DNA of 64,000 bases from Epiperipatus broadwayi (taxonomy: Eukaryota > Onychophora > Udeonychophora > Euonychophora > Peripatidae), in NCBI GenBank assembly GCA_028023455.1, contig JAQFVV010012403.1:1-64000 (forward strand), written 5' to 3'. A program made the position numbers and the translations under genes. The notes beneath the pieces are model-generated. The model worked only from the letters and a program-made list of their open reading frames with translations, did not search any database and had not been told where the DNA came from. Shown piece after piece: positions 9,850-21,110 of this stretch (its first letter is position 1; the number at the start of each line of letters is the position of its first letter).

Positions 9850-10312
9850 ATCCAGAAAAAAATATTAACAAATGTGTATTACCAATTCTTACTTATGGAT
9901 CTGAGACTTGGACACTTAATTGAAAAGCAATGCAGAGACTCCAGACCACTCAAAGAAGTATGGAGAGATGCATGTTGGGAGTAACAAGAAGAGATCGAAA
10001 ACGCAATGTATGGGTAAGAGAACAAACAGGTGTTACAGACCTCACTGAAAAAATTAAAAGATTGAAGTGGAGTTGGGCTGGACATATTTCTAGAAGAGAT
10101 GATAATAGATGGACAATTGAAATCTTAAACTGGATTCCAAGAGATTACCCAGAAAGAGACCACATGTGAGATGGATGGATGAAATAAGAAAGTATGCAGG
10201 GGCGATGTGGAGAAGAAAAGCTAAAGATCGGAGAAGATGGATTAAACTTAGAGACCTTCATCCTGCAGTGGATTGATAGTGGTTGATCATGATGATGATG
10301 ATGATGATGGTA
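9850..10312 (+). mobile_element. RTE-type LINE 3' end fragment
   Basis: Translation gives LTYGSETWTL-like, QRSMERCMLGVTRR, RKRNVWVREQTGVTDL, KRLKWSWAGHISRR and RWTIEILNWIPRD in order: the region C-terminal to the reverse transcriptase of RTE-clade LINEs. The copy ends in TGATGATGATGATGATG (10290-10307), the short trinucleotide tail typical of RTE. Stop codons and a frameshift after 10150 break the frame. It is 5'-truncated at about 9850 and closely related to the copy at 31738-32725 on the other strand. Confidence 0.9.
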
Positions 10313-10600
10313 TTGATTTTACCCCCCTTCCAAGATATCAAATTGTAAAGAAAGATTATGTGTGAAAATTGAGATTTTGCTATAGTTAAGATAAATAACC
10401 CAATGGCTTTATTGCTCTGAAATTCACAAGAAGTTTGAGCACCACAAACATCAAAACTGAAATTGATCTGGGAACCTTAAACTCCAGACTATAACAACTA
10501 CCACAGCACTAAAGTACAAAGAACCCTGTAATTTGTTAGAGAAATTAATGTAATAAGCAGCTTAGTTTTACTTCACTTATGGTTTGTAATCTATATATTA

Positions 10601-10918
10601 TGCTTGAAACACACATCCATAAAGCTACATTAAAAGTTTATAATTAGCACTTTTGGGAACTTCATGTTCTTATATTCACATTGTGCTTAAAATGCATCCA
10701 TGAAGCTATATTAAAACTTTATAATTAGCACTTTCAGAAACTTCATGTTCCCATATTCACATTACACTTGAAACACACATCCATAAAGCTATATTAAAAG
10801 TTTATAATTAGCGCTTTTGGGAACTTCATGTTCCCATGAATATGGGAACATGAAGTTCCTGAAAGTGCTAATTATAAACTTTTAATTTAGCTTCATGGAT
10901 GTGTGTTTCAAGTGCAAT
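10601..10918. repeat. Three direct plus one inverted copy of an 83-bp unit
   Basis: Direct units start near 10601, 10684 and 10765 (words: ATCCATRAAGCTA, TTTATAATTAGC, GGGAACTTCATGTTC). A fourth, inverted unit runs 10841-10915. Units three and four form an almost perfect 75-bp hairpin around the centre ATGAA at 10836-10840. No coding potential. Confidence 0.9.
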
Positions 10919-10921
10919 ATA

Positions 10922-12070
10922 TAGATACAGAAATTAATATAAAATATTGCATAAAATTGACACAATCATAGGTTTATAATCACTTGAACTAAATTAGTTA
11001 TACATAGGGCTGTTTTCCTGCAAAATTTATTGTATAGATGTAAGACACTTAATGTAAAAATTTATTTATAAATGTTGCTTAAGATTCCTAAAATGTGATA
11101 CCAATGTCAAAACACCAATTTCCGTGTCTTTGCCACATGCAGGAAGTGATGATACTTCATTCAGTATTTTCAGGACTATCTTCAATATCTTAGTCATGTG
11201 AAGCAAGTGAAAAAATAAAAGACTCCAAAAATATTTTATGATAACATGAGCAGGGTTTAAACAATGCAGACAGATCCCATTTACATTTTATAAGTTACAT
11301 CAAAGACTTATAAAAGAATACAACATTAAAATTCTTATGAAGAATACTACTCAAAATATAATATAGAGTGAAATAGAAAAGATATTGAGTTTCCATGAAA
11401 GAAATGTTTCCTACAAAAAATAGCATTACAAAATAAATAAACATACTTGGGGACTAAGTTTATGTCAATGGATTTGTGTTTACAGTTTCATTTATATTAG
11501 AATCATATCTTGATTAACCTTGTTTGTTTTTCTCTTTCACTTTCTGGAATTAGAATCCATTACCATCATAATATCTGTGTCTGCAGATGAATATTTCCAA
11601 ATACAGAAAAGTCAAATTTTAGAGCTGCTTCTAGTATTTGTGGCATGGAAAAAAAAGTTGAACCTTCATTGATTTGTAAAGTTACTAACATATGACAACT
11701 AAATATTGTTGCTGAACAAATATCATTCAAAAAGTAAAAAATAGATTAGTTTTTGAAATATTTACAAGTAGAATAATAATTGAATTTATGAAAATTATCT
11801 TGGAAGAAATTGTGAAGGGTAAAAAAAGAGAGAATAGGAAAAGATAATCTTAAAAGAAAGGAAATCTGAATATTTAAGTAGTATCAGATAAAATGGCTTA
11901 GATAAGATTATGTGTGCATGTTTTTTGAAAGATAAATGTTTATAATTTTTGAAACAAAAAAATCATGTATATTTAACAATAATCATCAATAGATTGGTAT
12001 ATGCACTTTACTAATTGCATAAAAATCAAGATATTAGTATCTGTGAATTTTGCAAAGTACATAACACACC
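10922..12070. other. Unassigned AT-rich spacer
   Basis: No gene, repeat boundary or conserved motif recognised. Confidence 0.4.
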
Positions 12071-12072
12071 TT

Positions 12073-12074
<2 letters not shown>

Positions 12075-12121
<47 letters not shown>
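12075..12121. repeat. (TA)n microsatellite
   Basis: An uninterrupted TA dinucleotide run of about 47 bp, ending exactly where the RTE fragment begins. Confidence 0.95.
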
Positions 12122-12123
<2 letters not shown>

Positions 12124-12715
12124 AAGTTAGAAGTTAACAACTACAAATATCTTGGTCAAATTATTACTACAGTCGAAACTATAATGGATGAAATAATCAT
12201 AGAATTAAACTTGGTTTGATTGCTTTTGGTAGAAATAACTTAATATTAAAGGAAATATACTAATATGTTTGAAAAGGAAGGTTTTTAATAAATGTGTTTT
12301 ATCAATTCTTACTTATGGATCTGAGACTTGGACACATAACAGAAGGGCAATAAAGAGACTTCAGACCACACAATGAAATATGGAACAAGGAAAGATCAAA
12401 AAACAAAATATGTGGGTGAAAAAACAAGGTGTTATTGACATCAGTGAAAGAATTAAGAGACTGAAGTGGAAGTGGCTAGACATATTGCTAGAAGAAATGA
12501 TAATAGATGGGGAGTTGAAATCTTAAAATAGAGTCCACGATTGTTGTAAAAGACCTAGAAAGAGACCACATGTGAGATGGGTGAATGAAATAAAGAGATG
12601 GGTGGTAGCAATATGGATAAGAGAGTCTAGAGATCAGAGAATATGGATTGAACTTGGAGAACTTTATCCTGCAGTAGACTGATGATGATTGAAAATTTAT
12701 TGTGATGATGATGAG
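12122..12715 (+). mobile_element. RTE-type LINE fragment, degenerate
   Basis: This copy reaches further 5' than the one at 9850: VNNYKYLGQIITT is the conserved YLG block after the reverse transcriptase. Then come VLSILTYGSETWTHNRRAIKRLQTT-like words in shifting frames, KRLKWKWL and a decayed WIELGELYPAVD-like end. It stops at GATGATGATGAG near 12715. Many frameshifts and stops show that it is old. Confidence 0.85.
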
Positions 12716-13202
12716 AATATACACACATGAAAACATTAACATTTGTAATGATAATTTTTCATATGTTAAATTAGAATAAACTTTAACTATTATGTAAGAG
12801 AGTAATCACCACTGAAATTCAATTACTCAAATTAAAACACAAGATCTAGTAATTAAGTATAGCATTTGTCTATAAATCACATAGTTCAGCTTGAAAATAC
12901 GATTTTAATAATTAGTGATTCCTTGATTACCACAAACTACTCATTCTAGTTTTATATGTAAAATATTATCATTACAATATCAATGCTGTCATTTGAAATT
13001 TGTAAAAATGACTGAGGTTTAAAGTTTATATCTGTGCTAGGGATAATCTCTAGTTTCGAAAATGATTAATAGTAATCATTAGTGTATTTGTCTGAAATGG
13101 ATGGCTTCAAAGTTGTGAGTGGAGGAAGTTTGACAATGGTAAATGAAAATGTAACAATTTACTCTAGATAAATACTTTGCATATAATAAAGATGTATATG
13201 AG

Positions 13203-13272
13203 AGATTGTGACCTGGGTCAACTGATGAGTGCTGGTTCAGCACGAAATGCATCTTGGGGGTCGTTTATCTTT
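13203..13272 (+). ncRNA. Type I hammerhead ribozyme with perfect stem II
   Basis: CTGATGA (13222-13228), stem II GTGCT-GGTTC-AGCAC with five Watson-Crick pairs, GAAA (13244-13247), helix III the palindrome ATGCAT, C13253 at the cleavage position, then TTGGGGGTCGTTTATC. Helix I pairs TCAA with TTGG (one G-U), has an internal loop, then GAC with GTC. Together with the copy at 19650 this is the best-formed catalytic core in the window. The surrounding repeat is truncated: after GTTTATCTTTT the tRNA-like part is missing. Confidence 0.9.
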
Positions 13273-16200
13273 TATTATATCTTTATTTATATGTATTTAA
13301 AAAGAATGTGAAAGTATGGAGATGTTTATTATATCTTTGTAAAAATACTTAATTCATTATATATATACACATACATTATTGGTAAGGACTGTAAAAAATG
13401 AAGATGATTATATTTTCTATCCATCTAGAATATAATTAATTATACATGATTTTATTTTTGACTGCAAATATCGTCACATTTAATAGTTATAGTTATGCGA
13501 ACCTTGTATTGCTACAGTGTACAATTTAGATTTTGGCTGTTAAATAATATCTTACATTTATTTAAATAATGAGCTAATAGAGAGCACTTAAGTGCCCCCA
13601 ATCATAATAGACATCAATATAGTGAAACTTATTAAAAATTTTCATAGCAGAAAGATCAGATTTCAAAACAAGCTTGTTCTACTTCATTCTTTCTATATAC
13701 CTAATAAATATATAAAGAAAAATGAAATTTATACTGTAGATAGTATATAATAAATAAGCAATTTCCACACGAGTGTGTAGATAATAATTACAGCAACAAA
13801 ATTAAATATAAAACAATATTTATTAACTGCTAAGCCAGGCTTTCGATATGGAGCATCTTTGTCAAAGCATGACTGGCATAAGAAATCAGCAAGAAAGTGT
13901 TGGTATTCACAACTTGTATAAAGATGTATTAAAGTGGGCATAGATTTTAATAAATTTGCATATTTGCAAGTGTAAATACGGGTGTGTGTAAATCATGCAG
14001 TCAAATTAAAGGATCAGCATTTACTAAAGGGAATGCTATTGACCTTTATATTTATTATATACCAAGCTTTTTGTTTCCTGTGGTTGCTTTCAAGACAAAC
14101 GATTTTAGAATCGGCAGGCTTAAAAAAATTGCCAGTGTTCGTTTCATAGGTGATGAATACTGATAGATGTATTAGATTAAAGGTTTAGATTTAAGTATCA
14201 GAAATAAGAAAAGGATTCAGCATAAAAAATTAAAAAAATGTAGAAACAGCTAATTAGAAAGAATCATACTGAAAGATTGTCTGTCTTATTTTGAGATATG
14301 CAACAAAATATGTGGCAAATTAAATTCAAGCTTCATTACTAATGGGTGAATGAATCCTAAATAAAGATAATCAAAAAAACTAATCTAGATATCAATTTGT
14401 CAATTTTTGTCATCTATTGGATTAAAAAATTGTCTGATGACTATAAAAGATTACCTTTAAAATGGCATTAAGTATAGTAGATTTTGATATTTGCTAGAGA
14501 TTTTTTCATCACGTTATCTTACTTTAAATAATATTGATGGGTCATTTTAAGAGCTTGAAACTAAAATAGAATCTTTATTTAAATGCAATTATCATTAGCA
14601 GAAGTACTCATGAATTATATATACATAAATATCCCAGTGCATATTGCTAGCTGAAAATTTGAATACAAAATGTTCAAATCACCCTACCAAATATCACGCT
14701 TTTTCAGCAATGCCCTCTGTGAATAAACATAAAGTTTTAACTCAGACAGCACAATTCAAAAGAATATATTTTGAATTATGCTATTTGACCAATTATCTGT
14801 TTCTAGCAATTTTTAATTTTATAGTATTTTTAAATGATAATTAATTAATATAAAAATTCTTACTAATTTTGAATAAACTTAATTGTTGAAATTTGTGCAA
14901 TTAGATTTTAATTAAAAAATGATAAAGGAATGTGATTTTTGATCAGTATTTTTAAAGATTTATAAATTTTAAAACTAAAATTTAAAAAAATAGCACTGAA
15001 ACTTTAAATTAAATATATAAATTCAAAACAGAAAGAATATTATTTCATGGTTTGTGACATTTATATAGGAAACTTTAATATTTATTTATAAACTATAGAA
15101 TATATAACTAATTTATATTATAACTTAAAATAGAAAAATCCCACTGGGGGAACATAGTTTGAATTAGTAATAAAAAATGAAACGAAGATCGGTTCTCCGA
15201 TCTGTCTGTTTCAATATATATATATATATATAATAAAGATTAATACACTAACACTGGTTTATTAATTAAATGAAATACTCTCAATTCAAAGCATAGAATA
15301 AAATCTATTCAGAGAAAAAAATAAGAGTTTATATTTATATATATAAGTATGAATATTCAATTGACACCAGATAGCCTAGATAGTCAGAAATGGTTGTAAT
15401 ATGACTTCATATTTATATAAATGACTCTGAAATATTGTATAATGAATTTATGGATATTAATTCAGATATTAAATAAAAGGTCATGTAGTCTTTGTTTTGG
15501 TTTATGACAATTAGTTAAAAAGATACTTTTTAATTTTATAACAAATTCTGTTCAGTTTAAAATTGTATTGTTCATATACTGTGGACATAGACATTGATAC
15601 TAAATATAAAAAAGAAATTCAAAACTATAGTTTTTGATAAATATAGGTATGCAAGGTAAATGCTATCACTAGCAAACAGGGTTATTTTCCTTTATTAAAA
15701 AGTTGATATTAATTGCAAATAATATTGATCTCATTTTTTCCCTCTGGAATATCACATTTAGATATCATAGATTAAGACAATCTTCATAATTCTACAAAAA
15801 ATGTTTTATTATTTTACATTGGTTACACCAAAACAATAAGAAATCCCACTTTCTGTCACAACAAACTGTCTGAATTTAAGAAAAACATTTCTACTTTGAA
15901 GATTTGTTTGAGAAACTTTTTTTATATGTCATAGTAGCAACTATGTTGGTCTACATCTTTATAAGCCTCAACTTTTTTAATTTTTAGATTTATTTTTTGT
16001 CAAATGATATTTATTATTCCTAAGAGTAGCCTTTATCCATTTTTAAAGCACAATTGATTATAATAAATATTAAGCATTGCTGTCATCACACAACCTAACA
16101 ACTTCATTCATATGTTAGACAAATAAGTCTTATGGCACACAACACAGGGCATGTGTCTATATGTATTTAAAGCTTAAAAAGAAAAAGTAGGAATGAATAC

Positions 16201-16410
16201 AGAAAAAATTGTGTATATATCTAATTATTTAAAATAAAGATTGGAACAGCTAAAATGTTGATTAATAATTTTTTGGGGGGTATTTTTTTTATATATATTC
16301 TATTATTTGACCTTATATTAAAAAAACTCTATCTGATACAAATATTTTTATTTAATTTAGTTTTGATTCTGATAAAAATCCAAATGTAATAAAAAAATTA
16401 CTTTTTTGTC
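13273..16410. other. Long AT-rich stretch, no supported genes
   Basis: Low-complexity AT-rich DNA with a 17-bp (AT)n tract near 15216-15232. Short open frames (13729-13941 on -, 14644-14844 on +) have no recognisable domain and no splice context I can defend. Confidence 0.5.
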
Positions 16411-16579
16411 TTAACAAAGGGTTGGGAATCTGTTTTCTGCCAAGAACCATTTGCATATTTATAATAAAATATGAAGAACAAACAAAATTATCAACTTAAA
16501 AAAAATAGAGTGCTTTATTTGATCAAATATTTAATCTATTCCTAATCATTAGATGTGGGAATTTTTTTCAGCTGGCAGA

Positions 16580-16930
16580 ATTTCAACTTTTCCTTTTTAA
16601 ATGAGGGCCATAATACTTTTGTGAATTAAAATTAACATCTTTATTATTAATGACTCTTCCACAATTAATGACAATTTTTTCAATTTGCCTTGTTACTAAT
16701 CTTAATAACATATTTATATTCTCAAATTTCTTTTTATGTTTTGGACAGATTAATTCCATAGCAGTTATGATGCAGTCATTCATAAGCTTCTTTTCAAGAA
16801 ATGGTTTCCAAATGTCTGCTTTTTTACATACAAAAAATATAATTTGCCTTTACAGAATTTTTTGATTTGTTTGGACTTTTTATGAGACATATCCAGCCAC
16901 TTATGAAGCTTCTTTTCATGTTTTTTATTT
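16580..16930 (-). pseudogene. hAT-family transposase remnant
   Basis: On the - strand, KADIWKPFLEKKLMNDCI, ITAMELICPKHKKKFENIN and VTRQIEKIV appear in order. This matches the stretch in hAT transposases of the Charlie/GTF2IRD2-like type where an FxxCM...aeiiCPek...FenIsLSrnTV..Rie pattern stands near the start of the catalytic region. Only about 110 codons survive, partly outside one frame; the downstream DDE regions are absent. CATAATACTTTTGTGA at 16609-16624 marks where similarity fades. TIR-like sequence (GGGTTGGGAATCTG at 16421) lies about 160 bp further out, so the remnant may sit in a decayed element starting near 16418. Family assignment is by motif recall. Confidence 0.6.
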
Positions 16931-17014
16931 TAATTTTTTTTTTCCTTTCCCAACAATTTTGTTGTAATCAGAATGTTTAATAAGTAGTGGATAACATTTT
17001 AATAGTGTAACTTT

Positions 17015-17265
17015 CACTACACCACTCTCAGGTAGGAACTGGTTTCTATCCACTTTTAGTACCCTGTTGGGAGATGTAATTATAAATATATGACCAAAGA
17101 TATGTGAAAAAAATATATTACACTGTGGAAATATTAGTGTAATATTACATGACTTTAGTTATATGTTTATAATTACATCCCCCAACAAAGAGCTAAAAGC
17201 AAATAGAGACCAGTCCTTATCTTGCATGAGAGTTGTATAGTGAAAATTACACCACAGAAATATTA
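17015..17265. repeat. Foldback of the module that follows a hammerhead elsewhere
   Basis: Left arm (17021-17108: TTTCACTACACCACTCTC to GACCAAAGATATGTG) and right arm (17154-17262: TAGTTATATGTTTATAATTACATCCC to GAAAATTACACCAC) are imperfect reverse complements. The left arm matches 19555-19645, which lies directly behind the hammerhead at 19650. So this is a head-to-head dimer of that module without the ribozyme core. Confidence 0.75.
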
Positions 17266-17558
17266 TTCATTATTGGATACTCTCTAGTCTAATGAATGAC
17301 TAATAAAAATTATTAATATACTTTAATAAGTAATGTTTTTATCAATTGAAATACTTCACTGATATATCAGGCATAATATCAATTTATTCTTTTTTTTGAT
17401 AAGAAAAAAAAGTGCCGATAACATTTCTATTAAAATATGCACTTTTCTGTGTTATTTTTTTTATCTTATTCAGTATAATCTTCCCATAAAAAATATTAAA
17501 TGCAAAATAATAATGAAACAAAGTAAAATTCAAGTTTTATTTTTTCTAATATATCTTT

Positions 17559-17669
17559 TTTTTTCCATATGTCATAGCATCAGCCGGGAGGCAAACTCGC
17601 AACAACCATCTGCAACCAACTGCTTGCTTGCAAGGCAGCTGCGCTGACCTCTTGGCTAACAATGCTTGA
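17559..17669 (-). mobile_element. tRNA-derived SINE with 14-bp target-site duplication
   Basis: Read on the - strand: AAGCATTGTTAGCCAAGAGG, GCAAGCAAGCAGTTGG, a B box-like TTGCGAGTTTGCCTCCCGG, ATGCTATGACATATGG and poly(A). Flanked by TCTAATATATCTTT on both sides (17545-17558 and 17670-17683). Same family as 7991 and 36416. Confidence 0.92.
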
Positions 17670-17929
17670 TCTAATATATCTTTGTCTGCAAAAATCACTA
17701 TATAAACAAACAAAATACCCCCAGCATTATATATTAAATCTGTATTCAGATAGATCACACACTATCAATAATTTGTTGAAATATTGCACTTCTGATAGAA
17801 TAAACTAGAAATATTATAAAGACTGAATGTAATTGAAAAAATAAATATTTTATTTTACTTAACCCTTAATTCAATATTTGAACTATAAGTGTACATGTTT
17901 AAATAAAAGTTTTATATAAGACCATTTTA

Positions 17930-17992
17930 TACACATTTTTGAAAATGTATGGGGTCCATATGGCCCCAGTGTTGGAAGTTCCACACCCCTGA
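17930..17992 (-). mobile_element. hAT-like terminal fragment
   Basis: On the - strand the sequence begins CAGGGGTGTGGAACTTCC and continues GGGGCCATATGGACCCC, a form common at hAT element ends (CAGGGGTGG...). No partner end with the same sequence is seen nearby, so this is probably a solo end. Confidence 0.4.
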
Positions 17993-19530
17993 TCTAAAAT
18001 TAATGTTTTTTGCTGTAATACACATTACTTATAGAGTTATTTCTTTATTTTTACTTAAAAGATTAAGAAAGGATTATTTAATTAAAATTTATTTTGATTT
18101 GATAAAAGTAAATTTAAAAAGAGAATATTGGCAATTTAGTTATTATATTGTTTTTATTAATCAAATGGAAAAGTCTCTCTTTTAATATTCACTTTAAATT
18201 TTATCATATATATTATAAGCAGTGGATTCAGAATAAATTGTTATTAGTTCAATGTGTGTAAAATTCCAACTTTTAAGAGAAAAAAATTGCTAGTTTACAC
18301 TTTGCTTGAGTTTGAACTTCATAAGAAGTATAGCAGGATGTCTTTTCTGTAGTATTTTAAAGCTGATATGTGGGTAATTAACCCTTGCTTGCTGCTGGTA
18401 AAGTTCAGAAATTACCATTGCTGAATAGAGTTTCTAATGTTTATCTTATTTGTCTGCTAATCAGGACAAGTTATACCAGTAATCTACATAAGAAACAGCT
18501 TATTCAGAATCTCCAATACTATGTTTTACATATACTACATTATATATACATGGAAGCACACTAAATAAATTTTCTGTCAAATGTATTTATGTGCAGTTTA
18601 TGTATGAGAACTATTTCATAAATATATGAAATTTAAAAAAATTGCATGCAAGTAAATTATATATTATCAATGACTGCTTATTTCAAATATTAAATCTGCC
18701 ATTAACTAAAATCCATTTCTATTTAAAGAAAACAAAATATTTAATTAACCAGTACTGTAGAGATAAACAATTTTTGAGTAAAATTAAATTAGTCAATGGG
18801 CAAAAATTAGAAAATCTTTGTTTAAAGTTTGCAAATAAAGAAATAAAAGATAAGGAGAAAACTTTTTATTTTATTTTAATCAAGAATGTTTATTACTAAT
18901 GTGTACATTGATTAATCAAAGAAACAATCAAAAAAAATTCTCCATGTATTTTGTAAAATAATTTGAGCTCAAATAGGTAAAGTCTAATTTTGCTCTGTGT
19001 TGTTTCATGGTTTTTATGTCCCATGTTGCCTTTGAGTCATCCATAAGGCTGCTCTTGTTTCTTTTTGTTCTGTGTTTTCCATGACTGCGTCAGTGTTCAT
19101 CTTTCAAAGAAGATAAATTTTGTTTATTTACCCTAAAACTTTTTGGTTACATTTTAAAAGTAATTATATTTTGATCTGTAAAAATTTATAACCGAAACAA
19201 ATTATTTTTGCATTAGAATATGTATATACTGTGTACATATTTGTATATATTATTTTCCATTTAATTATTTGTATTTTGTTAAAATAAAATATTTCATTAG
19301 CTTATTAAGGATTGAAATATTTTATATTACCATGCACATACATCTGTGTACTTACATATATATTATATAAAATTATTATTTATATATCTAATATTAATGT
19401 CCTCTTTGCTTGCATACGTAACTCTTCAGCTTATGTATGTACATATGCGTAACAGCTTCATTATGCATATGAATATATGTGTGCTAAACAATTATTTATT
19501 AGATTAGAGATTATCCATTTAATGAATAAT
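17993..19530. other. AT-rich stretch, no supported genes
   Basis: Open frames here (17949-18185, 18642-18899) are lysine-, asparagine- and leucine-rich chance frames. A slightly more GC-rich block at 18960-19110 has no similarity I can name. Confidence 0.4.
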
Positions 19531-19534
19531 ATTT

Positions 19535-19716
19535 CTGTAGAGTAATTTTTACTACACCATTTCATGCAAGGTAGAGACTGTTTTTTATCAGCTTTTAACA
19601 CTCTGCACAGGGGTGTAATAATAAACATGTGACCAAAGACATGTGAAAAAGATATATGATCAGAATGCACATTTCATGCTATACCAGCACTCATCAGTTG
19701 GCATAGATATTTTCTT
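19535..19716 (-). mobile_element. Hammerhead repeat with the ACCAAAGACATGTG 3' module
   Basis: On the - strand the hammerhead (19716-19650) is followed by TCTTTTTCACATGTCTTTGG, then TATTATTACACCCCTGTG and GTGTAGTAAAAATTACTC. This differs from the tRNA-like region behind the ribozymes at 1.8, 4.7, 5.1 and 46.4 kb, so one ribozyme type is joined to at least two 3' modules. Confidence 0.7.
19650..19716 (-). ncRNA. Type I hammerhead ribozyme
   Basis: On the - strand: GCCAA, CTGATGA (19697-19691), stem II GTGCT-GGTAT-AGCAT (five pairs including a closing G-U), GAAA (19675-19672), helix III ATGTGCAT, T at the cleavage position, then CTGATCATATATC. Core and stem II are intact. The 3' strand of helix I next to the cleavage site is changed (CTGA instead of TTGG), so activity is uncertain. 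Confidence 0.78.
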
Positions 19717-20900
19717 GCATGTATCTTTATCATTGTTCAGTATATATAGATAGGGAATTACTACAGATTAAAGTGAATATGCTAATCACCCATTCATGCT
19801 TCTTTAATAAAGCTGGAGATCTTCTCCCTGAATTAGGCAAAAATTGTGAACTTTATTCAGATTTTGAGTGTATCTTGTATAAGTTTTTGGGTATAGTTAT
19901 TTTCCATATTACATTTCCTCGAGATATTGTGAGCATTAAAATTTTCAACATTATATTTATTTATTTGTAAATTTTTTTGCCTTTTTTTAAAATATATATT
20001 TATTTATAATGAAAACTTTTACATATAATCAATCATTAAACAAGGTTTAGCACCTCCCATTCTATTGAGAGTTGTAATTATGAATAAGACAACCAATGAA
20101 GGCCAGGGTATATTAGTCCAAGTGTGCAGCGTTCAAGTATGACCATGTGTCTTCGATCATTTTTATGTCCCCCCCCCTTATCTATTGAAATATTTTCAGA
20201 TATTTGGAAATAATCAAAACAAGTCTGATTTATTTGTAATGTAGAGTATTTATCTAACCTTTAATTTTGTTTTATATTCTAGTTATTTCAGCAAAGTTAT
20301 TTAATACCAGGATAGTTTAAGAATGATATATTTCCCCTTATTTGTAATACCAAAGCAAGCTTAGAATTAATAATGTGTACATATATGTGTATGTTTTGTG
20401 AACTTCTGTACCATATTCTCTTTAGAATTATTTACATGGTATGGACGTGATGAAAATCATTTATAAATTTCACAAACTTTATATGTTTTATGTCAATAAT
20501 GACTAGTTTATTAGTGGCCAGTACACCCAAGGTTTCAGGTGGTTTTGAGCATTGACAATAATCAGCATGGATAAATTATTGCTATTTTAGCACTAATATA
20601 TAACAAAAATTTTGATTGTTGCAGTACAATAAGTTCTAAGTTGCTAAATGATGACTAGTCTAAGATTTTATAGTATGTTTCTTTTAAATTCAGTCACAAA
20701 AATGGCTATTGACTGTTTATTATTTGCATCTGATACTCAGATTATTAGTGATAGTTGCTGATGATAGTATTTTTATTATCTTTTATTACTTATACTTAAT
20801 AATGTTTGCTTCCAATATTGATTCTTTGCTTATTTTCTTATCTATTAAAATTACTGATTGCTTCTTTTATCACTCATTAATACCTATTTATTCCATTCCA
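19717..20900. other. Unassigned AT-rich spacer
   Basis: No recognised gene or repeat. A C8 run at 20171 interrupts otherwise AT-rich DNA. Confidence 0.4.
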
Positions 20901-20904
20901 TCTC

Positions 20905-21110
20905 AAGATAATCAAACAGAAACTTCTCTTAATAAATTTAATAATTATCAAAGCATATTACTTAAGAGTGAAACACCAGTTATATTTCCTGATTATCTCC
21001 ACCTCTCTGAGTTGGAATCAATCGTGAGATTGGGAGAACTCCTTCTCCCTCTCAAAAATAGCTTTTATTTTGATGAATTGATTTCATTATTGGAAGCTAG
21101 CATAAGTTAA
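20905..21110 (+). CDS. Possible terminal coding exon of an unknown gene (weak)
   Basis: A frame ends at TAA 21108-21110 after about 68 codons of varied, protein-like composition (words LLKSETPVIFPDYLHLSE and RLGELLLPLKNSFYFDEL), unlike the K/N/I/F-rich chance frames around it. It is preceded by a pyrimidine-rich run ending CCATCTCAAG, a plausible splice acceptor at about 20904. The frame stays open upstream to 20709, but that part is hydrophobic and low-complexity. I do not recognise the family. No matching upstream exon was identified. It could be a remnant of an unknown transposon or chance. Confidence 0.25.

Noticed and set aside
13801-13960. TTTGACAAAGATGCTCCAT (- strand) as a Penelope terminal repeat
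   Set aside because: One short word shared with 51070 is not enough; no second block or boundary was found.
17949-18185. 78-codon frame as a gene
   Set aside because: Its first part is a hAT-like terminal sequence and the rest is AT-rich chance coding.
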